NCBI RefSeq assembly: GCF_964204645.1
Contig: NC_134029.1
Coordinates: 1,683,001 to 1,747,000, forward strand
Direction of reading: 5' to 3'
DNA length: 64,000 nt
Source of the DNA: Tubulanus polymorphus
Lineage: Eukaryota > Nemertea > Palaeonemertea > Tubulaniformes > Tubulanidae
Below are positions 29,051-41,240 of the stretch, piece after piece. Made by a program: the position numbers and the translations under genes. Position 1 is the stretch's first letter. Each line of letters opens with the position of its first letter. The notes under the pieces were generated by a model. That model was not told the DNA's origin. It worked only from the letters and a program-made list of their open reading frames with translations, and ran no database searches.

Positions 29051-29221
29051 CCGTGGTCAAGACACTTCATTTTCACAATCTCCAGTTATGGGAACACACC
29101 ATTTTTACGACATGGCTTCAAAAATGTGTGGGTGATCTAGATTTAAAAATTTGAATTCTTGTTGTTCTTGCTGATTTTTACCGATATATTTTCGTTAGAT
29201 CATGTGCGCGTGACGTCATTG

Positions 29222-29965
29222 TCATTTGAACTGGTTACACAAATGTATGATAGAAACGATCAAAGCAAGGAAGGCCGCCAGTCGTGCATTAATAACTATC
29301 GCCTGATTAGAAGTATTAAACCACTGATGTTTCGTGTATGAACTTGCGTTGTTATTCAAGCATAAACGCATCGTGTTGCGTCGTACCGTTTCGCAATCGT
29401 TCTCGTAGTTCGTCTGTTTATCGCAGGTACAAGTCGTCAATTTCTGAGCTTGTTTTTGCTGATGAAGAACCGTCAAGCTATTATTGCACTCTTTCGAACA
29501 TCGGTTTCCTTTAAACATATCAACGCAAAGATCGGAATAGTATCTCAGGGCGGTGAGACATGACGTGTCCGCTTCGCAAATTAGTTTAGCTAGCGAACAT
29601 TTGAGTATAGATTGCGGATCTTTTACGCTGTTAATCGCGGAGAGAACCTGGTCTCTGCACGGTTCGACTGCAAGGCGTTGTCTGATACAATACGCATCTC
29701 CGTCGCACGTACAATGCATCATATCATTAGCTTGACCTCCCGAAGTTAAAAGCGACAACAAAACTTCGCGACATTGAGTCGTACAACCGTCCATAGACTC
29801 TAAATTACAAAATGTACGAAAATGATGCAAAGCTATTCCGCAACCGATTTGAATTTGACAGTTTCTCGTAGCTTCCATACACGATATGCTTTTAACCATT
29901 GATACGTACGTCAAACAACAAAAACAACAAAGAATCAAATCTATTTGATATACACTTACACACAT
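29222..29965 (-). CDS. GAS1: GAS1-like GPI-type Hedgehog co-receptor homologue
   Basis: Single-exon gene, as in vertebrate GAS1; 247 residues from ATG 29965. A hydrophobic N-terminus (IDLILCCFCCLTYVSMV) serves as signal peptide. Two GDNF/GAS1 cysteine repeats follow. Repeat 1 runs from SCMEATRNCQIQIGCGIAL through DGCTTQCREVLLSLL to HCTCDGDAYCIRQRLAVEPC. Repeat 2 runs from CEADTSCLTALRYYSDLC through NRCSKECNNSL to TCTCDKQTNYENDC and RLCL. The C-terminus is hydrophobic (ARLAAFLALIVSIIHLC), as for a GPI-anchor signal, preceded by NTSN and NAS sequons. Family knowledge: vertebrate GAS1 binds Hedgehog and modulates GFR/RET signalling. A membership in the wider GFR-alpha-like group cannot be excluded, but two repeats and no introns favour GAS1. 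ATGTGTGTAAGT at the start resembles a splice donor; use of it would remove the signal peptide. Confidence 0.85.
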   Translation of the reverse strand: MCVSVYQIDLILCCFCCLTYVSMVKSISCMEATRNCQIQIGCGIALHHFRTFCNLESMDGCTTQCREVLLSLLTSGGQANDMMHCTCDGDAYCIRQRLAVEPCRDQVLSAINSVKDPQSILKCSLAKLICEADTSCLTALRYYSDLCVDMFKGNRCSKECNNSLTVLHQQKQAQKLTTCTCDKQTNYENDCETVRRNTMRLCLNNNASSYTKHQWFNTSNQAIVINARLAAFLALIVSIIHLCNQFK

Positions 29966-32143
29966 ATCGCCTCTCGTCTCAAGTATCACCAGTTCAAGAA
30001 CTTAAGTTTATGAATGAGCCGACTATGTAAACGTATCCGTCTGATGTGCTACACAAAAACGTGTAAAGAATAGTGAAGCTAAAAATGCAACACAGACTTT
30101 ATAACGAACGGAACTTCCACAGCATCACATCTCACAAACTGGTTTTCAAACGAACGTTCCAGCCTGCCAACCAGCTGTAAATCGAAGATAAATCTTCCAA
30201 CTTCCTATCCCATCCGTCAATATAATATTTCCCTAATTTTATGCGTTCTAAAGGAGCAGCGGTTGCCTTTTCTTTCCGCTGTACCCGGGTGACATAGATC
30301 TTTAGGAATGCGCGTTGCTTGATTCTAGACTTGGCTATTCATTATATGCTGGGGAGAGAAAAACGTTGAATAGTTAGTGAAAAACTTGGCTATATCGAAC
30401 CGGTCGACACTAATACAGCACACTCCTCTCGGCAGCAAGGTAAAAACCAGAGCAATTTTCATTCGTTTATAAGAGGCTGCCAATAACGTATATAATGTTG
30501 AATGACAGGCTACGGTTGTGTATATTGAAGATTACTGATAAAACACTTAACATTCGTTTGCGATAAATAATCAACACTAACCTTTCATCGGGTGCAGCCA
30601 TACGACACACTGTCACCATCCTGAGAGCTCGTACCGCGCACAGGTGATTTCACTTTACATCCCCCCTACTTTTATATTAAATCTCCTTGCGCCGCATGTC
30701 CCGCCATCTACATCCATCCAGCCTCTTTATTATACTCTATCCTTTCATGAGACCACTTTTTATTGCCTAATACCCATTTGACGTGATCCAGACGAATAGA
30801 AAGCAGCCGGTCTATATCGGAGACATATTTTACACGTTCATCTTTTGAAAAAAGCCAATCACTGGTTTAGTTTAAATACCTAAGTGCATCTGTCAGGTTG
30901 ACAGCGAGTTTCCAAATGTAGCTACATTCTTCGAATGCGGTATTTGATTTTTATAACCCACTTCTTTGTTGTTTTAATTCACTTCTGCAATGATGCACAT
31001 AATGATGTTTATACTGCATTTAAATTGTAGAATATTGTATTGCTCTATGTTTGATATTGTTTCAAAATCACCAGTCTCAAGAAGCCGTCGTCGGAACTAT
31101 AAAACTGACTCGACTTAAAATCATGATTCTACGTATGCCGTAATCAAATCGAAGTAAGATTGTCAACTTTAACCTATACAACTACAAATTCTTATTAGTC
31201 TTATGAGTATTGATTACGAAAATGTCCAAAAACTGTGACGTGAATGTAATAATAGTAAAAAAAGAGGTCGGGAAGAAAGATCTGATGTGAAACACGTAGA
31301 TCGCGTCATAAATCCAGACAAATGATGATTTATCGGACGAAATTCCGGTTAGTCATTAGCGATAGACTAAAGATAACTTCCGAACAGGAGACTCAATCTG
31401 CGCGCTAATTGTCGGGCCTCTGACGACGACAAGGTCATCCCCGATCCGACACGTGGATGATCATCATAAGGAATTTAGGCGGAAATGAGACTCGGTCAGC
31501 GAGGATGTAATTGAGCCCCGGACGTCATTGTAGGTTTTTGACTATAGGTATCATCGGTCTGAAAAATATGCAAGAGTTTGGACTGGAGAAACGTAACATC
31601 TAGAATCTCGCAAATTATGCGAATTTTCTCAATTTCAAAACGGCATGCCAAAAAGTATCATGGTATCAGGATGGTGACATCGCGTAGCTTTGATATTTCA
31701 TTTTTTGCTTTCTATCATGAATAATGTAGTTTTTTTCGATTATTCCCAATGAATGGCTGATTGTACATGAGGTGTGGATGTATGGTAACCGCCTATCTAA
31801 CGTATCCTATTACATTTCTATCACCCAGGTTGTTGCAGATTGAACAACAATAATAGCGCGTTGTTTCTGCGACGAAATTTGGAAAAGGGAAACTAATAGG
31901 AAGTACTTTCAGCGTAAAACTCAGCCGCCGTCAAATGCTATTATTTCTAAGCTATTCGATTCGTTGCAGATCGGGTTACTCGAGATAATGAAATAATTGT
32001 ATTGGTAGTATTGTATAAGTGATTCATAATTGAGATATGATTGGTAAGAACGTGGCATTACAAGGCATTTATAGTTATGTTCTCGAATAAAAGAAGCCCT
32101 AGAAATGGGAGATATATAGCTATAATGTGTGTCAAAAGCAACA
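29966..32143. other. Upstream region of GAS1-like gene, no gene recognised
   Basis: Presumed promoter and distal sequence of the GAS1-like gene. No convincing exon, RNA gene or repeat seen. The open frame overlapping 31921-32253 is a shadow across the tRNA gene. Confidence 0.4.
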
Positions 32144-32225
32144 CGCTGCGAGTAGGGTTCGAACCTACGCGGGAATATCCCATTGGATTTCGAGTCCAAC
32201 GCCTTAACCACTCGGCCATCGCAGC
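32144..32225 (-). tRNA. tRNA-Ser (anticodon CGA)
   Basis: 82-nt class II tRNA on the minus strand. Acceptor stem GCTGCGA pairs with TCGCAGC, discriminator G. Box A is TGGCCGAGTGG and box B is GGTTCGAACCC. The anticodon loop CTCGAAA between TTGGA/TCCAA arms gives CGA, and a long variable arm (TGGGATATTCCCG) is typical of serine tRNAs. No intron. A Pol III terminator TTTT follows within about 10 nt downstream on the minus strand. Confidence 0.97.
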
Positions 32226-33143
32226 TATACACGAGGTTCAAATTAGAGCCCAAATTTGAATTTTTTTAACTTAGCGATAATTGTCAGTGATCGTGGTAAC
32301 GAAGTTAATTCGGATCTTTCTTCGTATGATGATTAGATAATTTGTGACGTTCATTAAGACGGTTGATCGCATTTCACCAACTCCCTGATTATGCACTTCC
32401 TGCTCACTCACTAATGTCGCAGTCACCATCAGTCGATTTATTTCAGACATCCAGGGACATCGGAAACCTTTCTACATTGTACTGTATTCTGAGCGGATAT
32501 TCCACGCAAAACCTCGAGAAGCTCGCTATATATATAACGCCCCCGATCCCAATGCACATCTTACAGTGGACACTTACCGTACATAGGCTACCTGGAAATC
32601 AGGAAAGTCAACGTTCACTTCTTTAGTCGGAATTTTGTAGAAAGGCTTAACACCATGGAAAAGTCAGGGTCATTTGATAAGATAGTTAGACCCCACCTAC
32701 AGTTCCCGTCTTTGTTTTACGTATTTGAGAGGAAGACTTGTACATGTCTGGGTAAAAGAAAATCAGATACTAGTAGCTGTGCACCATGTTTCTGCGGCTT
32801 TGAATGTATGCTATAAGACAAACGATCGTGTATCTTAAATAAATAAAATGTATTTTCTCGCAACAAAAATTTGATATTTTACATAATAGCACGGTAAGAT
32901 ATAGTGCATCGTTGATTTATATGAACATGAAATAAAACTTTGTCACCGTTACTGACCGCAGCAATGATTTGTGTATAGAAATACATGTATTTTAGAACTA
33001 ACTTATTAACAATGCCCAGAGCGTATTTACGTATATTAATTAATTACTTGATTAATAAATTAGTGAAAATAATGATTTAATCTATACTTAAGAGATACCG
33101 GTACATGAAATATTGCACGTAACTTTCAATAAACCGTTATTAT

Positions 33144-33383
33144 CTCCTCCTCCTCCTCCTCCTCCTCCTCCTCCTCCTCCTCCCCCCTCCTCCCCCCTCC
33201 TCCTCCCCCCTCCTCCTCCTCCTCCTCCTCCTCCCCCCTCCCCCCCCTCCTCCTCCCCCCTCCTCCTCCTCCTCCTCCTTCTCCTCCTCCTCCTCCTCCT
33301 CCTCCCTCCTCCCCCCTCCTCCTCCCCCCCTCCTCCTCCTCCTCCTCCTCCTCCTCCTCCTCCTTCTCCTCCTCCTCCTCCTC
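33144..33383. repeat. 240-nt uninterrupted pyrimidine tract (CCT/CTC)n
   Basis: Only C and T on the plus strand, as imperfect CCT repeats broken by CCCCCC runs. It is encoded as Pro/Leu/Ser low-complexity frames that are not genes. Mirror-symmetric polypurine/polypyrimidine DNA of this kind can form triplex (H-DNA). Confidence 0.97.
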
Positions 33384-33775
33384 GTCGTCAGTTCTGTATC
33401 TGTATTAAAACACGCGAGACAGGATTTTGCGTCAATCGATGATCGGGATGATGATGATGATGATATTCCGTCCTGTGTGAAGTCTTAAATGCATTTTTGA
33501 ACTTCTTTTTATTTCTCCGTTTTGATGTTCTTATCTGCTGACTCGGCAAACGGCACCTACAAAACAGAAAAACCCGTTTACGAATAATTCAGCGCGCATT
33601 CTGAACTTGGCCGTCAATTGCATAGCTTTTAACCTCAGTTAATAGCGGTTTGCGCTTGGTGACGTCATGTGCGTATTTTCTATTAACAGATGATTTAACA
33701 ATAAACCTATAATCTCTACAATATATTGATTCATGGACTCTTTAACTGTTTAAAAAGCATCAAATCATTAAAAAG

Positions 33776-33995
33776 CAAAGGTGGATCTAAAGGGTGGGGT
33801 ACACCCAAAAATAGGGCATAACATATAATTAAAAGGCCACCAGAAAAGAAAGCTCATCAGAAAACATTAACTCATTTTTTAGAACTTTTTTTGATCGGTT
33901 TAATATTTTTCGCTTTCCTGTCAAATTTCAGGGCAACTTTACATTTTTAGGAGGGGATGCGCTACCCCTACACCCTCCCCTTGGAACCGCCCCTG
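33776..33995. mobile_element. Non-autonomous hAT-like element remnant
   Basis: Left end CAAAGGTGGATCTAAAGGG at 33776 and right end, complement CAGGGGCGGTTCCAAGG ending 33995, resemble the CAGGGGCGGATC(C/T)AGG termini common in animal hAT elements; both continue into a similar GGGGT(A/G) stretch. 220 bp, no transposase. An 8-bp target duplication is not preserved. Confidence 0.55.
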
Positions 33996-35059
33996 GTCGA
34001 CCATATGATTGAGAAGGTTTGGTGGGAAAAACCAAAAATCCTAGTCCGTAGCAGCCACCAACATCCCCTCGCCCGATACATGAACCATTATTATTAATCA
34101 AGCAAATCATTTGTATCCGGTGCCTCGATGAAGTGTCATACGAAATCTTAGAACTGACGACGCGAAGGCGGCGTTTAGAGTATTTAAAGGATCAGGTTCA
34201 GAGCCATCGCGGAGACTGATGATAAAACATCATCACTACGCCTGAAAAGTCAAGAATATACTGAAGTGGTCCTAATCAGAGTAACCGACAAGATAAAACA
34301 CTGAAAAACATTCGACTCGACTATCCCGTGTTTATTCTCGTAACGCGATCTGATTTTCCACTCAAAATTATTTATACTTTTCACTCAATAAAAACGATAC
34401 ACCGATTCATTTTGAGGTTTCTCTCGCGTCTGTTTACAGCGATTTGAAATTTATCAACCGATCAATCAGAAATAGAACATGGTTTGGTGTTTCCACTCAG
34501 AGATTCGCGAGGTAAACTCGACAGCAATGAGGATGGATCTCGGCAGCAACGACAAGTTCTTCATTATGTAATGAATGTGAAGATTCATCCCTCGATATAC
34601 CGCCTCCCGAAAAACTGTCACCTAGCTTATAACGCCAGGAAAACGTACCCCTATACCGCCGAAATCCCAATCACTGAGGTGGGCGCAGTATATCGGTTGT
34701 TGGCTGTAAATGGTATAAGTTTCAACCAACAAACTGTTGTCAGATTAAAAATATCATGTTTAGTTTTTAGTGCTCCATTCTACACCGGGGAATTGTGTAT
34801 GAGACGAAGCATTTGAGACTGATGAAATACGACAAAAGCAGCTCTCGACGTCACTGGTCGCGCTGCTGATATTGACATTTTCACAGCGGAATAAAAGCTG
34901 ATTTCACCTGCAGCAAAACAAATACAGACACCACCGTGTTTGCGTAAGGAAACTCTGGCTTTTGAAGGTTACAAATTTAAGAAAAACACAGGAGACACAT
35001 AATACAGGGAGAAACAGAGAGAGAGAGCGAAAGCATTGGAGTGCAAGAGATACCAGAGC

Positions 35060-35204
35060 TACAGCGGAACCTCGTTATAACGAACATCAGGGCACCAGAA
35101 AATCTATTCGTTTTAACCGATAATTTGTTGAATCCAGTGTAGAAATTAATTCTATTTTCAAAGGCTTATGTGTGATGAATGTATAGGATATGTTCGTTAT
35201 ACAG
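35060..35204. mobile_element. pogo/Tc1-like MITE remnant
   Basis: The left end, TA then CAGCGGAACCTCGTTATAAC, is the kind of terminus seen in pogo/Tigger-type elements. The right side has a complementary GATATGTTCGTTATA at 35186-35200 that appears truncated. About 145 bp with no coding capacity. Confidence 0.5.
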
Positions 35205-35710
35205 ACGCCAATCAGACGGTTGCACCATAACGCGCTTACCGTCGCTTAATTTTTGTGCTCTATTTCATCTTATTACTGTATGGAAATTGCACCGAGAAGC
35301 ACTCAATTTTCTAAATTTTCATGGATTATGCCCCTTCTTTCATAGGTTGTGCTACCATCAACAGTGGTCCCTGGATCTACCCGTGTCATATCCGGTGAAT
35401 TGTTTTATACAACGAGGAGGTTTTACTCTATATACACGCATGCAACTCTTGAATTCAAATTACACCAAGCTTTAAACAGCGACGATGTTATTAGAGAATC
35501 TATCAGCACATATTTCAACTGCTTTTAACATTGTAATTTTTACCGATACTTTGTGCCTTTTTTTACCTTAGCTCTTCCCATTGTCTTTCATTGAATACTG
35601 CATTGTTCTATAAAACATTAAAAAACAAATATGAAATTTTAGATACCGGTAAAAACCCTGCAGAAAAGGAAAATAAATCCACATATTTTGATGATGGATT
35701 CAAACAGATT

Positions 35711-38700
35711 TTAAAACTTACTGATGAATCGATTTTGCTCCTCTTCTTGAGCTGCTTCTTCTTTCTCGGATAAACAGGATTTCTTTTCAACGTTGATCAC
35801 GGATAAATATGATTTGATGCCTTCAGCTCGAGTCATCCATCTACTGATCTAGAAATTAGAAACCACATTGAAATGATGAATTGATGCCATCAAAAATTCA
35901 AAAAGACTAGTCTTAATGCATTTTGGATGTCATTCATAAAGACCTCTATACCTCATTATGTAACAAATCTTTGCGCCTTCCTTTAGGTTCCACTGAAAAA
36001 ATTCAAATATGATTCAGCCATCTACGGTTCACATGGAAAAGAATGTTTAATTCGACTTCAATGAGATATGTGCGACTATACCAAAGTTTTGCGTTGGTTA
36101 TATTTTTACCTTGTATAACTTTAATCAGTTTATCCAAAGCTAATTCGTACAGTTTTTCAGCTTCGCGAAAATTGTCTAGTTCCTCCTAGAATTCGAGACG
36201 AAATCAATTATCTCAAATCTCATGACTGTTTTTGGTTGAGCTGATTGAATGTGATAATTGAATCTTAATTATGATCGTGCTGTGAATACCTGATACATCG
36301 CTTTTTTTACCCTTAAAAGACCGCTCTCTAAATCTTCATTTCCCTTCGAAAGACTCACTTCAAATAAAAACAAATCTTATATGATATGAAACGTTTTTTC
36401 TTCTACTTTCTTAAAAAGTATTTTCGTGAATATTTCTACCTAATTCCTCTAAATCGCACGTGTAAAGACCTCTCGATGGAGTTCGCTTCAACTCAGGTCT
36501 TAAACTTTGTTTAATCTGTTCAGCTCTAGTCATATACTCTTTCACCTGGAAATAATTAACATCTACTGTTTAACGGACCGAACTTAATTCAATCAAACAG
36601 CGCACTATTTCAAATCTGAATTACAATAATAATAAACGTCTACGGCATCAACAATTTAGAATCATGTTTATACGACACAAACAAATTCATTTGATTGTGT
36701 CTGGATGATAATCATTTAGAGACGTGCATCCTTCGGAGCAGCGTGTAAAATTTCGATAAATGTCAGTTAATTAAGAGGTGGGTGAATTAATTCAGATTGT
36801 GAACACATCTAATAAAATATGCCTGCTGGCTCAAAACTACATCATCTTACTGCAGTGTTTCTCAACTATAATTCCATCAGGAAATTGATGAAAACCCAGC
36901 AGTGCTCGAGGGGGTGCAATGCGTAGGATTTTGTGAGCAATTTTGATTTTCTGGGGTTTTTTTTCATGAGATTTTTGTCTGATTAATTTACAACATAATA
37001 CGATATCAAATTCGCGTTTTTTATTCTAACCTTTTGTCTCAGAGCGTTCTTTTTCAGTGGGTCGGTTTCATCTAAAAAAAACAATCAGTTTTGAATATAC
37101 GTTGAACTGTAGTTAGCTGGAGGCATTTCAGCATCGTGATTAAGATATGATTAAAACTGCAGACAACTTACGATGAATAGCTGCCACAAAATGTTCTAAG
37201 GCTTCAACATAAAGTTGATGAGCTTCTTTGTAATTTTTTTCCAAATCCTTTTTCACGGCATCTCCAACGATAGATGCCTGAATAGAATATTAAACAAAAG
37301 CTGAGGGAATAATTGAAGTTTCTACCAATTGGTACCTTATAGTAAATAACTAGACTAAACAAGTCAGTATAAAACTTGGCTGCCATCTATCATACTAGAT
37401 CATCAACTTACCGCTTTTGAGAAAGAGAAGGCCGATGGGAGACAATCGAGGTTGATAAAAGGATGTTGAAAGAAATCATCAAAATCAATTCTAACATCAG
37501 GATCTCGTTGAAGTAATCGTAGAACTAAATCTCGGCAGTTATCTGTTATCTCAATGCCTACTGGAATCTATCGAAATAAACTATTATTACCTACTCAATA
37601 ATTCATATTTCAAAATTTCCTTTTTCATGGATTGTTCTTTACCTCGATTGGCTTTGAATCCAGAACTTTTTCTTGTAATTCTTTATATGTTTTCGACGCA
37701 AATGGAGCTCTTCCAAATAAACATTCTAAGAATTATAATTTGAAATCGCTTTAAGAGAAATTCAAAATAAATAATGAATCTCAGTGGATAAAGAAGTGCT
37801 TACCGTACATAAGAACACCGATAGACCAGAGATCAGCTTTAGGATTATACTGTCGTTTAACTATAATTTCTGGAGCCATGTAAAGCGGAGATCCACGCAA
37901 AGTATGAGTTTCCATATCATCGCATAGATATTGAGCAAATCCAAAATCTGAAACAAAAACCGGCACAGCATATTAAACCAGAATTTAGGAACATTCGCAG
38001 GTATGTGAGATCAAATCTTACCAGCTAATTTGAGAACAGGTTGGTCAGTTGATAATAATAATATATTCTGTGGTTTTAAATCCATGTGTGATATGTTTTC
38101 AGATCTTAAAAACTGCATCGCTAAAGCTGTAAGATTAAATCAAAAACTTTACGTTACAATTTAAGCGAAAAATTTGAATACAATGTAAGAATATTTCCAT
38201 TGTATCTGACCCACACCGCCCCGGGGGACTGTGTTGCGTACCTAACTGTTGTAAAAAACGTTTGACTAGATGTTCAGGGAGAGCTCTTTTTAATCGAATG
38301 AACTTCGATAAATCACCTCCGCTACAATACTCCATTATCAAATAAATATACTTATCATCCCACTGAAAAACAGGTAGAAAATTCATCTTAGATTTTTAAA
38401 AAAGGTTATCAAACGAACGTAAGAAATAAGATTGTGTTCACAGGTGGTCTAGAATTAAAAGGTACCTGAAAGTCAATGAGCTGTACGATATTCGCATGTT
38501 TTAATTTTTTCAGGATTTCGATTTCTGTCAACAAATTTTCAGTTGATGATTTCGTAAGGCTACTTTTTTCGACGCATTTTACAGCGACGACTTCTCTTCT
38601 GGATAGATCCTGAAAACATAGATCAACTAATCGTGTACATTGTCATTGAATTGATCGGGACTCACGAAGTGAGTTTTTCTGAATCGAATGACAGTAATTT

Positions 38701-38777
38701 CTAACCTTTCTAAACGCTTTGTAAACTGTAGCGTAAGTCCCTGAACCGAGCTTTTCTGCAAAGACGTAATCTTTCAT
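35711..38777 (-). CDS. ULK3: ULK3: unc-51-like Ser/Thr kinase 3
   Basis: Kinase of the ULK/ATG1 family; in vertebrates it acts on GLI proteins and on ESCRT-III in the abscission checkpoint. Fourteen exons: 38777-38706, 38609-38466, 38362-38242, 38126-38022, 37947-37804, 37725-37643, 37567-37412, 37277-37172, 37071-37031, 36545-36440, 36357-36290, 36185-36110, 35992-35952, 35848-35711. They join in one frame to 466 residues (human 472). The kinase domain (about 1-262) has [10 protein letters not shown], the VAVKCV lysine, [12 protein letters not shown] with catalytic Asp, [18 protein letters not shown] and RRD-type RDPDVRI. Two MIT domains follow (about 280-365 and 385-455), with [10 protein letters not shown], EEYxxRAE-like repeats and [13 protein letters not shown]. 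The last codon choice is uncertain: a GTAAGT donor overlaps the final ISKF codons, so a further exon is possible. Confidence 0.95.
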
Positions 38778-38898
38778 CGTTAAAGTGAAATTATGAGTCA
38801 ATTATCAATATTTTTGACATTTTGTACGTATTAATCCATTTACTTCCGGGTTCAATTGTCAGATTTGACGAGTGAAGTCAATCTTAAGAATCAGCAGA

Positions 38899-38963
38899 AC
38901 ATGGCGTCACAGGCCTCGGGGCTTGTCATGCCATATCTGATATGGTGTTACAAGCCCCGAGTA
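38899..38963. repeat. Palindromic motif, left copy (ULK3 side)
   Basis: Inverted repeat CTCGGGGCTTGTCATGCCAT / ATGGTGTTACAAGCCCCGAG around a short loop, about 125 bp upstream of the ULK3 start. The segment 38900-38936 recurs in inverted orientation at 49617-49654. Confidence 0.8.
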
Positions 38964-39270
38964 GAATGCAGACTATATGTACTTTACGCGGAACGAAGAT
39001 ATATGTTCGCATCGAACGGACCACGTTTTTAAGCCCGATACGGCGTGTAAAACCTGAATGATATAATTTCAAGTACCGGTATGTTAATGTGAAATAAATA
39101 TCTATTTAATTCTAATTCTTTTAATTTATTGTCTAAATTTATACACAATACCGGCAAAGTACCCACAAATTTACAGGTTATTTTGAAGTATTCATCTGAG
39201 GGCAGTGCAACCAGTTTGAAAGAAAAATATATCCCGTTTTTACTTCATAACTATATTCATTTATGCACAT

Positions 39271-39381
39271 TTTAAGTGTTTGTTTATGTGTAGTTGAGCT
39301 GATAGAATGCTGAAATAACATCACGGTCAGGTCCTGACCGACTGGAGGCTCGTACACTGCAGACGACAACACATCCTCAGT
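39271..39381. repeat. Hairpin-bearing unit, copy A
   Basis: The core at 39291-39367 includes the near-perfect hairpin CGGTCAGGTCCTGACCG. It is about 99% identical over roughly 78 nt to copy B (41264-41342), with one inserted base in B. A more diverged copy C is at 40738-40815. Confidence 0.8.
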
Positions 39382-39732
39382 TTCAAATCGTATTACGCCA
39401 ACGATTACATTTGTGACTGTGGATTTGGAATGATTGCCTTAGCAGAGTTATCTTACTAGAAGTAACATGTTGAAAAGATGTAATTACGCTATAAACCATT
39501 TCCATGGTGTTGGTATATGGAAGAAAACCAGTTTACAGAAACACATGACCATAAAACACGAAGTATTTTAGTTGTAGCTTTTTTGTGTCCGTTGATGTCT
39601 TTAACTTCATGTAATGTGGTTAAGTTTAGGGAAACAACACTTCAATGGAAAATAATTAGAATTGTTGAGGGGATCTTGTGCAACAATAAATGTGATCTCT
39701 GATGGATATTAACAAATACATCCACTTCCAGT

Positions 39733-39840
39733 CAGGCCGGCTAAGAGGGTTGGCAGGGTTCAGGCCGAGAGGGTTGGCAGGGTTACGGCTGAGAGGGTAC
39801 AGGCTGAGAGGGTTGGCAGGGTTTAGGCCGACGGGTTGAT
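39733..39840. repeat. GGCAGGGTT/GAGAGGGTT minisatellite
   Basis: About four degenerate copies of a 25-30 bp unit containing CCGAGAGGGTTGGCAGGGTT. No function suggested. Confidence 0.75.
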
Positions 39841-40737
39841 AGGCTGTAGATTGATCTTGTATTAATCTCATCAGTGTTCATCTCTTTTGAGGAGATTCAA
39901 TTATAAAAGATTCTATCTAATACGTGGTCAGTGGGGAATGGACTCTTGCCCAAATTACTGGCCAAGTCAATTGGTCGATATGAAACAACTACAAGCACTT
40001 GAACAGGATTTTATTATCAAAAACATCAGGTTTAAACCAATATCATAAGTAAAACTCGCTTTGAAGAAAACAAACAAACAGAGCCGGACACTCGATAAAT
40101 CACTGTAATAAAATCAAGACTAATCAAATTAATCAACAACAAATGATAAGATAAATTCAACTAACAAAGTATTAGATCATTAAAATAATTATACATGTAT
40201 TGATAATAAAATCAAAAAAGACATTTGACGCTCTTTATAAAAACATCAGACTTAAACAAATACTACTAAACACTAACTAAACTTTCATAACTTACTTTAC
40301 TTAAAGTGTTACATCATACAAAAAAGTATTGATACTAGACTCCACCCAACATCCGACCCTCTTAGTGAAAACTACAATTACAACTTTAAAAATGTTATAT
40401 TAAACAAAGATATTTTCAACTTACTTTAATAACTTTAATTAAATGTTTCATTATACAAATTGTATCATTTGATACTATGATTCACACAAATACTACTTAG
40501 AATACAGCGTAGTACGCTACAATACGAACAATGTCTCCGATTCAGGAAATACCACAAATCTGATGCGAGAATTTCAAGATCAAGAAATGACCCTCTTGAT
40601 CTTTATTAACAATGACAGACTATCTTAATCAAATCATCAATCGAGCATTCTATGATATCAATCATTCATTTTTGAAGTTGATGGATTTTTTTTAATTGTG
40701 TGTTTGATTTTATTTGGTTTAGTGTTTGTTATTCATT

Positions 40738-40815
40738 AATTGAGTCCATAGAATGCTTCTAAGCGATTGACACAAAGAGATCCAAGTCACTGCTTACCGT
40801 ACGTACAGTCCTCAG
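40738..40815. repeat. Hairpin-bearing unit, diverged copy C
   Basis: Shares ATAGAATGCT near its start, then GATCCAAGTCACTG, CGTAC and CAGTCCTCAGT in the same order as copies A and B. Downstream sequence (40820-40870) also matches that after copy B, so a larger unit was duplicated. Confidence 0.55.
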
Positions 40816-41240
40816 TTGCCAGAGACTGCTCTTCCATTTTCAACAGAAAGCGGTATTTCATATATCGGAAAAACACTTCTAACTTATAATCAATTCAATA
40901 ATTCTCTAACAATATAAGATAATTGTACAGTGGAATTTATTTTTCAGCATAATGTTTCAGGTAACAACAATTTTAATCGGCAAATTAGAAAGTATTGCAG
41001 CTAAAAACACTAATTCCTTATTAACACGACTCATAAAAAACCAAAAACACCGAAATACCCAACTTTGAAAACAGTATAAGAGGAAACTTGATTGTATTGA
41101 AGTCATTATTATCAAATTAAACTTGATGAAACTTAATTATATTCCATGAAGTATCCAACATTCTATCATATCTTAAGTAGTTGTTTTTTGTTTAAGTATT
41201 TTTGTGTTTTCAGTGTTTGTATTTCATTGTGTATTTAAGT

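Larger units (their letters stand above)
24456..29221. other. Gene-poor spacer between HtrL-like and GAS1-like genes
   Basis: No coding exon I can support. Contents: T-arm-like strings (GGGCTCGAATCTC, GGGTTCGACGC) at 24660-24700 without a tRNA fold; two CRE palindromes at 27508-27515 and 27543-27550; a small inverted-repeat element at 28252-28377; an E-box-rich minisatellite at 28935-29050; and another TGACGTCA at 29211-29218. The open frames at 26063-26541 have an acceptor-like CCTATAG near 26366 but no recognisable protein. Confidence 0.5.
32226..35710. other. Intergenic region with several transposon remnants
   Basis: No gene recognised between the tRNA and ULK3. It contains a 240-nt pyrimidine tract (33144-33383), a short GAT repeat (33444-33464), a TGACGTCA at 33660-33667, a hAT-like remnant (33776-33995) and a pogo/Tc1-like remnant (35060-35204). 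The frame at 34484-34816 has no family resemblance. Confidence 0.5.

Noticed and set aside
33113-33442. Pro-rich 109-residue frame
   Set aside because: Translation of the CCT tract; no start context, no family.
34484-34816. 110-residue plus frame
   Set aside because: Composition and codon use like random AT-rich DNA; no motif.
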